45,937 nucleotides of DNA from Muribaculaceae bacterium. Its GTDB lineage: Bacteria; Bacteroidota; Bacteroidia; Bacteroidales; Muribaculaceae. A model generated the notes under the pieces. It worked only from the letters and a program-made list of their open reading frames with translations. It made no database searches and was not told the DNA's origin. The stretch is from NCBI GenBank assembly GCA_009775365.1, contig VSPM01000020.1:1-45937 (forward strand), given 5' to 3'. This document shows, piece by piece, positions 26,553 to 35,045 of this stretch (positions are counted from its first letter, which is position 1; every line of letters starts with the position of its first letter). The translations under genes were made by a program, and so were the position numbers.

Positions 26553-28184
26553 TTATCTGTCGATATCAGGAATCACAAAGTCAAGTGCAGCGCCAATGGT
26601 GATAAGGTCGGCAATCATATAGCCTGAGCATGTAAGATCCATTACACCCACAAGATTGAAACAAGGGCTCTGGAAATGCACGCGATATGGGTTCTTATCA
26701 CCGGTTGACTCAATGTAGACACCAAATGTGCCGCGGCTTGCCTCCACTTGCTGATACCAGCTGCCGGCGGGGAGCTTCACTACCTTGGGAACCTGAGCAC
26801 GTATGTCTCCTTCCGGGATTCTGTCCACAAGCTGTTCAAGAATCTTGCAGCTTTGCTCAATTTCTTTCATTCTCACCATATAGCGAGAGTAAGAGTCACA
26901 GCCGTTTTCAAGGACTTCCTCGAAATTCAATTCAGAATAGATTGAATACGGATGTTTCTTACGGCAGTCGCAACTCCAGTTAGAGCCACGGCCACTGGGG
27001 CCTGTGATTGCATAATTAATAGCATCCTCTTTTGAAAGATGCCCCACCTTTTTGAGGCGGTTTTTAGCGATAAGATTGCCGCTGAACACCTTATGATACT
27101 CTTTAAGACGGCTCGGCATAATGTTGATGAGTTCCTTGACATCTTTCACAAAGTCGGGGTGTATGTCGGCAATCACGCCGCCAATCACATTATAGTTCAT
27201 CGACATTCTGGCTCCGCAAGTCTTTTCGAAGATGTCGAGAATCATCTCGCGCTCGCGGAAACCATAGAAAAACGCGGTTGTCGCGCCAAGGTCCATGGCT
27301 GTGCATCCGAAAGAGAGAAGATGGCTCGATATGCGCATGAGCTCATCCATCATAACTCTTATCACCTGCGCTCTTCTCGGCACTTCAAGACCCATTGCCT
27401 TTTCAATACACATGCAAAGGCAGTGGCGGTTCTGGTGAGCCGACATATAGTCCATACGGTCGGTGAAATGAAGAATCTGAGGATAGGTCATTCCTTCACA
27501 CAGCTTCTCGATTCCACGATGAATATAGCCTGAAACCACATCAACCTTCTTGATAGTCTCGCCATCGACAGAAGCACGGAAACGCATCACGCCATGGGTT
27601 GACGGATGCTGAGGGCCTATGTTGACTACATATTCGTTATCCTCAAACACCTTGCCGGGAACTTTCTTCACCTTCCCGTTGCCGTCTTCAACATAACTTA
27701 CGGTGTCGTCTTCATTTTTCTCGTCGTCCTCCGGGATAGGATTCAGTTTCGGGTCGGCGTCATAATCCTTGCGGAGAGGGTGTCCCTTCCAGTCATTACG
27801 CAGAAAGAAACGACGCATATCAGGATGATTGATAAACTTGATTCCAAAGAAATCATACACCTCTCTCTCCTGAAAATTGGCAACCTTCCACAGATCGCTG
27901 ACACTATGAATCATCGGATTCTCACGGTTGGCGACTGACACCTTCACTGAAATCACCTCCCAATTGCGAGATGTGGAAGTCAGATAATACACAACACCGA
28001 GAGAATCCTTCCAGTCCATGCCGACCACTGCCGAGAGCACGTCAAATTCAAGGCCCGGAGTTTCCTTCAATGCTTTAGCCAGAGAATGCCAGTCTTTTTC
28101 CTCCACTGTCACCATAAGAGTGTCGGCTTCGCTAAAAGTAGCTGAAGGACAGAGGCGGCTGATTTTTTCTTGTATATCGCTCAT
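26553..28184 (-). CDS. nuoD: Fused complex I subunit NuoC/NuoD
   Basis: Fusion of the 30-kDa (C) and 49-kDa (D) subunits of the quinone-reducing module. Residues 1 to about 145 are the NuoC domain, with the block NFQEREVYDFFGIKFINHPDMRRF and then LRNDWKGHPLRKDYD. After an acidic linker, NuoD begins near 170 with NIGPQHPSTHGVMRF, then YIHRGIEKLCEG and DRMDYMSAHQN. C/D fusions are also known outside Bacteroidetes (E. coli). The length of 543 is normal. It sits 47 bp after nuoB and 62 bp before nuoH. Confidence 0.96.
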   Translation of the reverse strand: MSDIQEKISRLCPSATFSEADTLMVTVEEKDWHSLAKALKETPGLEFDVLSAVVGMDWKDSLGVVYYLTSTSRNWEVISVKVSVANRENPMIHSVSDLWKVANFQEREVYDFFGIKFINHPDMRRFFLRNDWKGHPLRKDYDADPKLNPIPEDDEKNEDDTVSYVEDGNGKVKKVPGKVFEDNEYVVNIGPQHPSTHGVMRFRASVDGETIKKVDVVSGYIHRGIEKLCEGMTYPQILHFTDRMDYMSAHQNRHCLCMCIEKAMGLEVPRRAQVIRVMMDELMRISSHLLSFGCTAMDLGATTAFFYGFREREMILDIFEKTCGARMSMNYNVIGGVIADIHPDFVKDVKELINIMPSRLKEYHKVFSGNLIAKNRLKKVGHLSKEDAINYAITGPSGRGSNWSCDCRKKHPYSIYSELNFEEVLENGCDSYSRYMVRMKEIEQSCKILEQLVDRIPEGDIRAQVPKVVKLPAGSWYQQVEASRGTFGVYIESTGDKNPYRVHFQSPCFNLVGVMDLTCSGYMIADLITIGAALDFVIPDIDR

Positions 28185-28231
28185 TTTGATATCTTTGTTC
28201 GATTTAAGTCTTGTGCGTTAAGAAGACGCCG

Positions 28232-28843
28232 TTAACCTATGCGTCCCTTCTCTTCCGGGTGACGCTCAAAAAATTCATCTATTTTCTCCTTTCGGTTTAC
28301 ACCGCCGAAGAATTTCTGCACTTTAATTTTACGCTGCAACTGCATAAGTCCGTAGAAGAATGCCTCCGGACGTGGAGGGCAACCCGGGATATAGACATCG
28401 ACAGGAAGAATCTTGTCAACACCTGTCACAACGCAATAAGAATTCTTAAACGGACCGCCCGACACGGCACAGCCGCCACATGCAATCACGTATTTCGGCT
28501 CTGCGAGCTGCTCATAAAGGCGACGGAGTGCAGGGGCCATCCTATGCACGATTGTGCCCTGCACCATTATATAGTCTGCCTGGCGAGGAGAGTTTCGAGC
28601 CACCTCAAATCCGAATCGCGCCATGTCATAACGAGCGGCACCAAGACTCATGAACTCAATCGCGCAGCAGCTTGTGCCGAAGCAAAGCGGCCATAGAGAA
28701 TTCGACAGGCCCCAATTGATAAGCTGGTCAAACTTGCCCACCACCACATTGGCTCCAGTGGCGTTAAGTTCTTCTACAAGATTGTCGATATATTCGTTGT
28801 CCTTGAAGTCTTCATGCTTCATGCTTTTGATTTTCACTTCCAT
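28232..28843 (-). CDS. nuoB: Complex I [4Fe-4S] N2 subunit NuoB
   Basis: Holds cluster N2, the last electron carrier before quinone. With the start chosen here the protein has 203 residues and N2 ligands C59, C60 (FGTSCCAIEFM), C125 (CGGCAVSGG) and C155 (IPGCPPRPEAF). Two in-frame ATGs compete: 28864 (31-bp overlap with nuoA, 7 residues longer) and 28843 (10-bp overlap, beginning MEVKIKSM). I prefer 28843 because it gives the usual NuoB N-terminus and the shorter overlap. Either way it is translationally coupled to nuoA. Confidence 0.94.
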   Translation of the reverse strand: MEVKIKSMKHEDFKDNEYIDNLVEELNATGANVVVGKFDQLINWGLSNSLWPLCFGTSCCAIEFMSLGAARYDMARFGFEVARNSPRQADYIMVQGTIVHRMAPALRRLYEQLAEPKYVIACGGCAVSGGPFKNSYCVVTGVDKILPVDVYIPGCPPRPEAFFYGLMQLQRKIKVQKFFGGVNRKEKIDEFFERHPEEKGRIG

Positions 28844-29205
28844 TTCAAAGCTCCTTTCCGCCATGCATAAGCAAGGCCCATAATAAGAACAAACATGAAG
28901 ATGCCGATGCAGAGAAGGCCCTGCGGCCCAAGACTACGCATCACCACCGACCAAGGATAGAGAAACACAGTCTCCACATCGAAAATAAGAAAGAGGATTG
29001 CGAAGATGTAATAACCGGCCTTGAACTGAATCATTGACTCTCCTCGCGTAGGAATGCCACATTCATACGGCTCAGCTTTCTTTACAGAATACGATTTCGG
29101 AGAAATCAGTTTCGCTATCAGCAAAGCGGCGAACACAAGGCCAATACCCGTCAATGTGGCGGTTATTGCCAAGGCTCCGTTGCTTATCTCCAACAAAAGA
29201 TTCAT
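28834..29205 (-). CDS. nuoA: Complex I membrane subunit NuoA
   Basis: First gene of the operon. The 123-residue protein has three membrane helices and the conserved KAEPYECGIPTRGESMIQFKAGYY loop between the first two, with the acidic residues E47 region, and then FLIFDVETVFLYPW. It overlaps nuoB. A promoter-like pair of elements lies about 77-106 bp upstream. No gene for NuoE, F or G occurs here or elsewhere in the window. Confidence 0.95.
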   Translation of the reverse strand: MNLLLEISNGALAITATLTGIGLVFAALLIAKLISPKSYSVKKAEPYECGIPTRGESMIQFKAGYYIFAILFLIFDVETVFLYPWSVVMRSLGPQGLLCIGIFMFVLIMGLAYAWRKGALKWK

Positions 29206-29245
29206 ATAATCGTTTATATTTTAAATAATTACACTTTCACATTTA

Positions 29246-29269
29246 TTTTGCAGCCGCTCTTTTGCAGCC
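29246..29269. repeat. 10-bp direct repeat in the predicted nuoA leader
   Basis: TTTTGCAGCC occurs at 29246-29255 and again at 29260-29269 (GGCTGCAAAA on the transcribed strand), starts 14 nt apart. It falls just downstream of the predicted transcription start, a position suited to binding by a regulator or an RNA, but chance is not excluded. Confidence 0.6.
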
Positions 29270-29281
29270 ACAATTTTGTTG

Positions 29282-29311
29282 CAAAGATACTTAAAATATC
29301 TTAATATCAAA
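29282..29311 (-). promoter_or_regulatory. Predicted Bacteroidetes-type promoter for the nuo-atp operon
   Basis: On the reverse strand the -7 element TATCTTTG (29289 to 29282) matches TAnnTTTG exactly, and a -33 element TTTG (29311 to 29308) lies 18 nt upstream, close to the usual spacing. The start of transcription would be near 29275, giving a leader of about 70 nt before nuoA. This is the best promoter I find for the whole 11707-29205 block. Confidence 0.65.
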
Positions 29312-29480
29312 AACTTTTAGCTAACATATAGCACATAAATTTCAATAAATTAGATTTATTATTGTTTTTACACACTATCAATTTGCAACGGCCTGTCCTC
29401 AAATATCGCTTACTTCTCGCCATGTATATTTACATTTGCAACATATTTAAACGCAACCCCACGCGCTTGATTGCATACGG

Positions 29481-29515
29481 AGAAAAGAAAAAGGGAAGAG
29501 TTTTCAGCTCTTCCC
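29481..29515 (-). terminator. Intrinsic terminator after the lipoprotein gene
   Basis: An 8-bp stem GGGAAGAG/CTCTTCCC (29493-29500 with 29508-29515) with a 7-nt loop is followed on the reverse strand by TTTTTCTTTTCT (29492 to 29481). This is a classic rho-independent terminator for the TonB receptor-lipoprotein transcript, located 29 bp after the lipoprotein stop. Confidence 0.85.
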
Positions 29516-29543
29516 CTATTATATTTTTGTATTGCCAGAAATA

Positions 29544-30473
29544 TCACTCCTTGTCCTTGTCATAAATCACATAAACATATGCTCCCGAAAAAGAACCCTT
29601 GTAGATTCCAGCCACATTATAGTCGATTGAAGCCGACACAAGGTCGTCGCTCGTTGTGCGGAATGTTATGTCGTTGAAAATATATTTGGGATTAGGCGTC
29701 AATACATTGTTTTCAGGCATCTCCGGAACTATATCTTTTCCGGTTACTGTATAATAGCCTGCACCCCACTTCACATCAAGGTCTTTCACAAGGATCATGC
29801 TCTTGACAGGTTCATGCTCGGAATCAGAGAATTTCGCATTATATATGACCATAGTGGCTTTATTCTTAGCCATGTCGATCACTATGCGATACATCATGCC
29901 TGTCGACTCAAATGTCTTGTCAGAGCCGTCGCGGTCTTTATAATTTGTCACCGTTTTTCCGGAATAGAACGCATCATCTGAAAAAGTGCGCACCTCCCAT
30001 TCATTCCCTATCTTGTATTGGCCTACTATCATAGGGTGGTTTTTGATAGTCGTCAACCCGGGCACAGGAGCGAGGTTATAGTTGAACACTGAAGAAATCA
30101 TCATATGCGAATCAGTTATCTTCATGTTCCTGTCGCGGTCCATGTAGCCCTTGAAGTTCCTTATATCCTGAAGGGAGCCTGTGCCATGATCGGTTTGCAC
30201 CATATAGCTGACATAGGACACAGTGTCGCTCGCAAGAGTGTGGGAATTACCGTCGATTTTAAAATTATCGGTTGCAAACGACACTTTTGCTTGTGTGATA
30301 TTGAAAAGGAACCGGTATGAGCCGGTGCTTGCAGAGGACACTCCGGTGCTCAATGAAGTCACGAGGTTGCATGTGGGATATTCCACAGTGCTTGTTGTGT
30401 CGTTTGAATCAGTGTTACAGGATGTCATTACCAGTCCTGTCATCGCAATCAATGCAAAAATGTTTTTTTTCAT
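29544..30473 (-). CDS. Exported lipoprotein of unknown function, partner of the TonB receptor
   Basis: A 309-residue protein with a lipoprotein signal peptide: MKKNIFALIAMTGLVMTSC, lipid attachment predicted on C19, followed by Asn-Thr-Asp. The mature protein is rich in Ser, Thr, Tyr and Asp with alternating beta-strand patterns, and the segments SYRFLFNITQAKVSFATDNFKI and KYIFNDITFRTTSDDLVSASIDY look like two related beta-rich modules (visual impression). It is not SusD-like, having no long helical repeats. It lies 80 bp downstream of the TonB-dependent receptor in the same direction and ends in a terminator, so they most likely form a two-gene operon. Ligand unknown; a surface binding role is inference. 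Confidence 0.75.
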   Translation of the reverse strand: MKKNIFALIAMTGLVMTSCNTDSNDTTSTVEYPTCNLVTSLSTGVSSASTGSYRFLFNITQAKVSFATDNFKIDGNSHTLASDTVSYVSYMVQTDHGTGSLQDIRNFKGYMDRDRNMKITDSHMMISSVFNYNLAPVPGLTTIKNHPMIVGQYKIGNEWEVRTFSDDAFYSGKTVTNYKDRDGSDKTFESTGMMYRIVIDMAKNKATMVIYNAKFSDSEHEPVKSMILVKDLDVKWGAGYYTVTGKDIVPEMPENNVLTPNPKYIFNDITFRTTSDDLVSASIDYNVAGIYKGSFSGAYVYVIYDKDKE

Positions 30474-30553
30474 TATTATAATTATTGTGTTATTGATTTT
30501 GTCGAATTATGCCATTCCTTAACCTAAGCCGGTTTTGACGATTACTTAGGGAG

Positions 30554-32785
30554 TCAGAATCTCAGTCTTGCCGCAAGCCCTATTTCAACCCCACGACCTC
30601 TCTGAAGAAACTCATTCCCCATCGACATAAAATAGAATGTATGGTATTTGGTGCCGGTCAGATTTCTTCCCCAAACCTGAAACTCCATATTGTCAAGTCC
30701 GAGTGTCGCCGAAGCCCCAAGCGTGGCATAGAAATTCTGCGCCATATCATTCTCCTCATTCCAATAAATCTTTCCTGCGCCTCTGAGATTGACGTCAAAG
30801 AGCAGTTCAGTGCCCGCCGACCCTATTGGCTGACGCCACAGACCTTGAAGGAACAGCGTGTTTTGCGGTGCGTATGGCAATGTTTTCCCTTTGAAATCAT
30901 TAATGCCGTTGAAAAACTTTCTGAACTTTGCATTAGTGTATCCATAACTGCCGGTAAATGACAGTCTGCTTGTCAACGTCGCATTAACAGAAATTTCACC
31001 ACCGAAACTACGGGTTTTTCCGGCATTCGTCATGATTCGCCCGGTAGTTGTGCCATCGGGAAACATCGTAAGCTGCTGGTCGCGGCAGTCGATATAGAAG
31101 GCAGCAAGCTCCATCGTGAGCTTTCCATCCATAAGATTCAGATGGCTGCCAATCTCAAAGTTCCAACTTTGCTCCGGCTTAAAACTAACGATTTCATCTA
31201 CGTCATATTGTGCGCCTATCCCCATAATTCCCATCAATCTCTGCTGAAGCACGTCGCTAAACATCTGTGTATTGAATCCACCGGCCTTATAACCTTTTGA
31301 TATTTTGCCGTATACATTACCAAGATTGCTGTCGAATGTGTAAGTGGCCGCAATTTGGGGAAGCAAAGTCACAAAATCGCGCGCAATACTCCCGGTGTCG
31401 TCGATGTCAATGCTCACATCATGATATGGGAGACGATTCCCGTCATCTAAATGAAAAATAGCATATCCGGTGTCGCAATAACTACGATAATTCAGCACAG
31501 AACGCTCATAGTCCACTCGGAGTCCGGCAGAAAATGTCCAATTTGCAACATGCAATTCCGATTCGTGATATGCTGCAACCCCCCATGTCGGAACTGTAAA
31601 CGTGCTGTTAAGTGGAAACGAGCGGGAATTCCATTCTATCGGATAAGAAGGATTGGCGGAGTTGCGATGACTCTCTATAAGATCGGCGATACCTTTGTCT
31701 TTAAATGTTACAGGTGCATCCATGTCAAGATGTTTGTAAAAAGCAAACACCCCGGCAAGCCAATGGTATTTCCCTTCCCCTACATCTCCTTTAATCACCA
31801 GATCCTCGGTTATAGAAGTCTCTTTCTTCTTTTGTGTGAGCGTAAAGAAACTTTCAGGAAGGAAATCCTGGTCAAGAGTCATGTTGTCGTCAATGTGCTG
31901 CACCGAAGTTATTGAAGTCAGCTCATATCTGTTGCCGCGATATGAGGCTGTCAGGCCATCGGCAAAAGTGAATCTCCGATAGAAACAAGTGTCGTTGTAT
32001 GAAATCTCCCCTGTGCCCACGTATTCATAAGGATAGCCACCCTGCCTGAGAAATCCGGCTGACGCAACATTGCGAAGCGTCAAATCATGCGACACATTCC
32101 AATGCTGTTTCGTTCTCAAAGCCCAGTTTCTTTCATGGTCCACTTTTTTCCCATTGTAAAGATTCACAAAACTGCCGTTGCGGCCGGAGTAATCGGCGGT
32201 GACAGAGAATCCGAAATCAGGGGCAAATTTATGGTACCATCCAACAGAGCCCTTTATTGAAGTGCCCGAAGCAAACTCGCCAAACACCTTCCATCCTTGA
32301 TAGCGCATTGGAGAAAGAGTGGTGATATTGATAACTCCGGCCATAGTGTTGCGGCCATAGAGCGTGGATTGCGGGCCACGCAGCATTTCAACCATAGCAA
32401 TGTCTGCCACGTCGAAGTCATAGGCATCCTTATTAAGATAAGGCACATTGTCTACATTGAGCCCCACCGAAGGATTGTCCATTCTCGCCCCGATTCCTCT
32501 CACATAAATCGTAGACGTTATTCTCGACCCATATTCCGGCATATAGAAGTTAGGCACGACATCCGACACTCCTCTGATCGTTCTGGCCCCGAGGCGCTCA
32601 AGTTCAGCCTCTGTGAGAATTGTGACAGCCTCCGGCTCCTGCATAACAGGGTTGAGCCGCTTTAGAGCTGTCACGCTTACCTCTTCCAAAGTAGTTGACA
32701 ATGAATCGGCCGGTGCTTCATCCGCCCACACCGCAGCGTGCGCATGAACCAGCAATGACGACAATATGAGACACCTCTTAATCAT
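30554..32785 (-). CDS. TonB-dependent outer-membrane receptor
   Basis: Active transporter of the outer membrane. The frame is open to 32821 through a TTG codon, but the ATG at 32785 gives a good signal peptide (MIKRCLILSSLLVHAHAAVWA) and is preferred, making 743 residues. A TonB-box-like LEEVSVTA precedes the plug, which has VYVRGIGARMDNPSVGLNVD-type features and the LRGPQSTLYGRNTMAGVINI block. The rest is a 22-strand-type barrel ending in LAARLRF with terminal Phe. No N-terminal carboxypeptidase-like SusC extension is present, so it is a classic receptor for a small ligand such as iron complex, haem or cobalamin; which one cannot be told. A TAGTTTTG element (32798 to 32791) lies just before the ATG. 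Confidence 0.92.
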   Translation of the reverse strand: MIKRCLILSSLLVHAHAAVWADEAPADSLSTTLEEVSVTALKRLNPVMQEPEAVTILTEAELERLGARTIRGVSDVVPNFYMPEYGSRITSTIYVRGIGARMDNPSVGLNVDNVPYLNKDAYDFDVADIAMVEMLRGPQSTLYGRNTMAGVINITTLSPMRYQGWKVFGEFASGTSIKGSVGWYHKFAPDFGFSVTADYSGRNGSFVNLYNGKKVDHERNWALRTKQHWNVSHDLTLRNVASAGFLRQGGYPYEYVGTGEISYNDTCFYRRFTFADGLTASYRGNRYELTSITSVQHIDDNMTLDQDFLPESFFTLTQKKKETSITEDLVIKGDVGEGKYHWLAGVFAFYKHLDMDAPVTFKDKGIADLIESHRNSANPSYPIEWNSRSFPLNSTFTVPTWGVAAYHESELHVANWTFSAGLRVDYERSVLNYRSYCDTGYAIFHLDDGNRLPYHDVSIDIDDTGSIARDFVTLLPQIAATYTFDSNLGNVYGKISKGYKAGGFNTQMFSDVLQQRLMGIMGIGAQYDVDEIVSFKPEQSWNFEIGSHLNLMDGKLTMELAAFYIDCRDQQLTMFPDGTTTGRIMTNAGKTRSFGGEISVNATLTSRLSFTGSYGYTNAKFRKFFNGINDFKGKTLPYAPQNTLFLQGLWRQPIGSAGTELLFDVNLRGAGKIYWNEENDMAQNFYATLGASATLGLDNMEFQVWGRNLTGTKYHTFYFMSMGNEFLQRGRGVEIGLAARLRF

Positions 32786-32845
32786 GGCTGCAAAACTACT
32801 CACAATCGTTAACACTTGCAATCATCATTTTTGATGATTTTTTAT

Positions 32846-32853
32846 TATCTTTG
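32846..32853 (+). promoter_or_regulatory. Predicted -7 element for sdaA-rnz
   Basis: TATCTTTG matches the Bacteroidetes -7 consensus TAnnTTTG exactly and lies 25 bp before the sdaA ATG. A TTTG occurs at 32830-32833, but only 12 nt away, shorter than the usual spacing, so the -33 part is weak. The 93 bp between the divergent TonB receptor and sdaA must hold both promoters. Confidence 0.5.
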
Positions 32854-32878
32854 CAAAACATAACACACAAAGAGAACT

Positions 32879-34093
32879 ATGAAATCAATCAGAGAACTAT
32901 ACAGAATAGGCACCGGGCCGTCATCGAGCCACACAATGGGGCCACGCAAAGCAGCGGAAATTTTCCTAAGCAAACACCGCCATGCAGAGGGATACGAAAT
33001 TGTGCTTTACGGAAGCCTGGCCGCCACCGGGAAAGGCCACATGACCGACGCTGCAATAATTGACGTCCTGGAAAAGACAGAGATGCCCGTCAACATTATC
33101 TGGAAACCTGACGTGTTTCTACCATACCACCCCAACGGGATGACATTCAGAAGCCTCAACGCAGCCGGTCTGCCGTCAGACGAATGGACGGTATATAGTG
33201 TAGGAGGAGGAGCTATCGAAGGCGACGGAATCGCTCATGAAGGCGGAGCCGAAATCTACGACCGCAACACCATGACAGACATAATGGACTATTGCGAGAA
33301 GAGCGGGCGATGCTATTGGGAATATGTGGAGCAATGCGAGGGGAAAGACATCAATGAATATCTGATTCAAGTGTGGAACACTATGAAGGCCGCCGTGGAA
33401 AAAGGGCTCTCCACCGACGGACGTCTTCCCGGGCCTCTTAACCTCCGCAGGAAAGCACGCTCCTATTATATGAGGGCTGAAGGCTATCGCGACAATCTCC
33501 GCTCACGAGGAATGGTGTTTTCTTATGCACTCGCCGTGAGCGAGGAGAACGCATCGGGCGGAACAATCGTAACAGCCCCTACTTGCGGAAGCTGCGGAGT
33601 GGTGCCGGCTGTGCTTTATCACCTTTGGAAAACCCGCCAGTTCTCCGACATAGAAATGTGTCATGCCCTATCTACCGCAGGAATCATCGGCAATGTCGTC
33701 AAACACAACGCCAGCATCTCCGGGGCCGACGTGGGCTGCCAGGGAGAAGTGGGCGTGGCCTGCGCCATGGCTGCTGGAGCCGCATGCCAGCTTTTCGGAG
33801 GAACGCCGGCTCAGATTGAATATGCCGCAGAAATGGGGCTCGAGCATCACCTCGGCATGACTTGCGACCCGGTGTGCGGACTTGTTCAGATTCCTTGCAT
33901 CGAAAGAAACGCATATGCAGCAGCTCGCGCTCTTGATGCCAACATTTATTCTACATTCTCCGACGGTCAACACCGCGTGAGCTTCGACAAACTTATCCAG
34001 GTCATGAAAGAGACAGGCCACGATCTTCCTTCTTTATATAAGGAGACCGGCACAGGCGGCCTCGCGAAAGATTATAAAGTGGAGAATATATAA
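32879..34093 (+). CDS. sdaA: L-serine ammonia-lyase, single-chain iron-sulfur type
   Basis: Deaminates L-serine to pyruvate and ammonia using a [4Fe-4S] cluster. Residues 11-22 carry the GTGPSSSHTMGP signature of the beta domain; the catalytic alpha domain holds the cysteines C236 and C239 (APTCGSCGVVPA) and the block TCDPVCGLVQIPC with C329, C333 and C340, from which the cluster ligands come. Both domains are in one chain of 404 residues, like SdaA of E. coli and unlike split alpha/beta forms. The stop and the rnz start share one base (TAATG), so the two are coupled. The pyruvate formed feeds anaerobic fermentation. Confidence 0.95.
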   Translation: MKSIRELYRIGTGPSSSHTMGPRKAAEIFLSKHRHAEGYEIVLYGSLAATGKGHMTDAAIIDVLEKTEMPVNIIWKPDVFLPYHPNGMTFRSLNAAGLPSDEWTVYSVGGGAIEGDGIAHEGGAEIYDRNTMTDIMDYCEKSGRCYWEYVEQCEGKDINEYLIQVWNTMKAAVEKGLSTDGRLPGPLNLRRKARSYYMRAEGYRDNLRSRGMVFSYALAVSEENASGGTIVTAPTCGSCGVVPAVLYHLWKTRQFSDIEMCHALSTAGIIGNVVKHNASISGADVGCQGEVGVACAMAAGAACQLFGGTPAQIEYAAEMGLEHHLGMTCDPVCGLVQIPCIERNAYAAARALDANIYSTFSDGQHRVSFDKLIQVMKETGHDLPSLYKETGTGGLAKDYKVENI

Positions 34094-35007
34094 TGAGTTC
34101 ATTCTCAATACACACTCTCGGTTGCGGTTCGGCACGACCCTCCTTGCGTCATAAGCCTTCTTCCACTGTGGTCAACCATAGGGGAAACCTGTTCATGATT
34201 GACTGCGGAGAGGGCGCACAGCTTGCCTTTATGCGCCATCGCCTGTCGTTTTCCCGGCTCAGGCATATTTTTATTACCCATCTTCACGGCGACCACGTGT
34301 TCGGTCTTCCGGGACTTGTGGGCACATTAGCACTTAACGGCACCGGCGGCGACATTACTATCCACACATTTGAAGAAGGGAAAAAAGAACTCGGGGCTAT
34401 TCTTAAATATTTTTGCCGCGACACCCCTTTTGACATTAAATTCAATGTAATAAAGCCGGAAGAAGCTGTGATTTTAGAAACAAAATCGCTGACAGTGAGA
34501 ACTATTCCGCTGAAACATAGAATCGACACTGTAGGGTTTGTGTTTGAAGAGAAACCTCGCGAGAGGCATATCAATCCTGAAATGACGGCTTTTCACGGTG
34601 TCCCTGTAGCTATGATGCGCAACATCAAAGCCGGCGAAGACTTCGTAAAGCCTGACGGCACAGTGATTCCCAACAGATATCTGACCACAGACCCTACCCC
34701 TTCATTGTCATATGCCCATATGAGCGACACGATGTATATGCCTTCGCTGGCAGAAAGAATAGGGCCGGTGGACCTGCTGTTTCACGAGACAACATATCTT
34801 GAAGAGCATAAGAGCCTTGCTGCTCCTCGAGGCCACTCCACCGCGCGTCAGGCAGCAATGGTTGCACGCGATGCCGGAGCGAAACAACTTCTCACGGGGC
34901 ATTACTCATCGAGATATAACGACGATTATCCTTTCAAATCAGAGGCCGAGAAGATTTTCTCTAACGTGATATTAAACAAAGAGGGACTTATTACCAACCT
35001 CGACTGA
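34093..35007 (+). CDS. rnz: Ribonuclease Z (tRNA 3' endonuclease)
   Basis: Metallo-beta-lactamase-fold zinc enzyme that trims the 3' trailer of pre-tRNAs. The 304-residue protein has the N-terminal TLGCGSARPS and the SSTVVNHRGNLFMIDCGEGAQ block, then the zinc motif H63-L-H65-G-D67-H68, the histidine in IPLKHR, the aspartate in SYAHMSDTMY, and the final histidines of HETTYLEEH, GHSTARQA and LLTGHYSSRY. It starts on the sdaA stop codon and ends before a very strong terminator shared with the convergent alpha-2-macroglobulin gene. Confidence 0.95.
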   Translation: MSSFSIHTLGCGSARPSLRHKPSSTVVNHRGNLFMIDCGEGAQLAFMRHRLSFSRLRHIFITHLHGDHVFGLPGLVGTLALNGTGGDITIHTFEEGKKELGAILKYFCRDTPFDIKFNVIKPEEAVILETKSLTVRTIPLKHRIDTVGFVFEEKPRERHINPEMTAFHGVPVAMMRNIKAGEDFVKPDGTVIPNRYLTTDPTPSLSYAHMSDTMYMPSLAERIGPVDLLFHETTYLEEHKSLAAPRGHSTARQAAMVARDAGAKQLLTGHYSSRYNDDYPFKSEAEKIFSNVILNKEGLITNLD

Positions 35008-35014
35008 CTTATTA

Positions 35015-35045
35015 AACCGGACTCACGAATTACAACCGGACTCAC
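35015..35045. repeat. 12-bp direct repeat after rnz
   Basis: AACCGGACTCAC occurs at 35015-35026 and 35034-35045, starts 19 bp apart, just downstream of the rnz stop and abutting the terminator stem. No function is evident; it may be a local duplication. Confidence 0.6.

Larger units (their letters stand above)
29206..29543. other. AT-rich intergenic region upstream of nuoA
   Basis: This 338-bp gap separates the nuo-atp operon from the lipoprotein gene, which is transcribed toward it from the right. It holds the nuo promoter, the leader repeat, about 170 bp of AT-rich sequence in which I see only a repeated ATTTGCAAC (29381-29389 and 29434-29442), and the lipoprotein terminator at its right end. 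I see no coding potential or RNA gene. Confidence 0.6.

Noticed and set aside
30500..30545. Inverted repeat CCTAAG/CTTAGG between the TonB receptor and the lipoprotein gene
   Set aside because: Only 6 bp with a long loop and no T-run; too weak to call a terminator splitting the pair.
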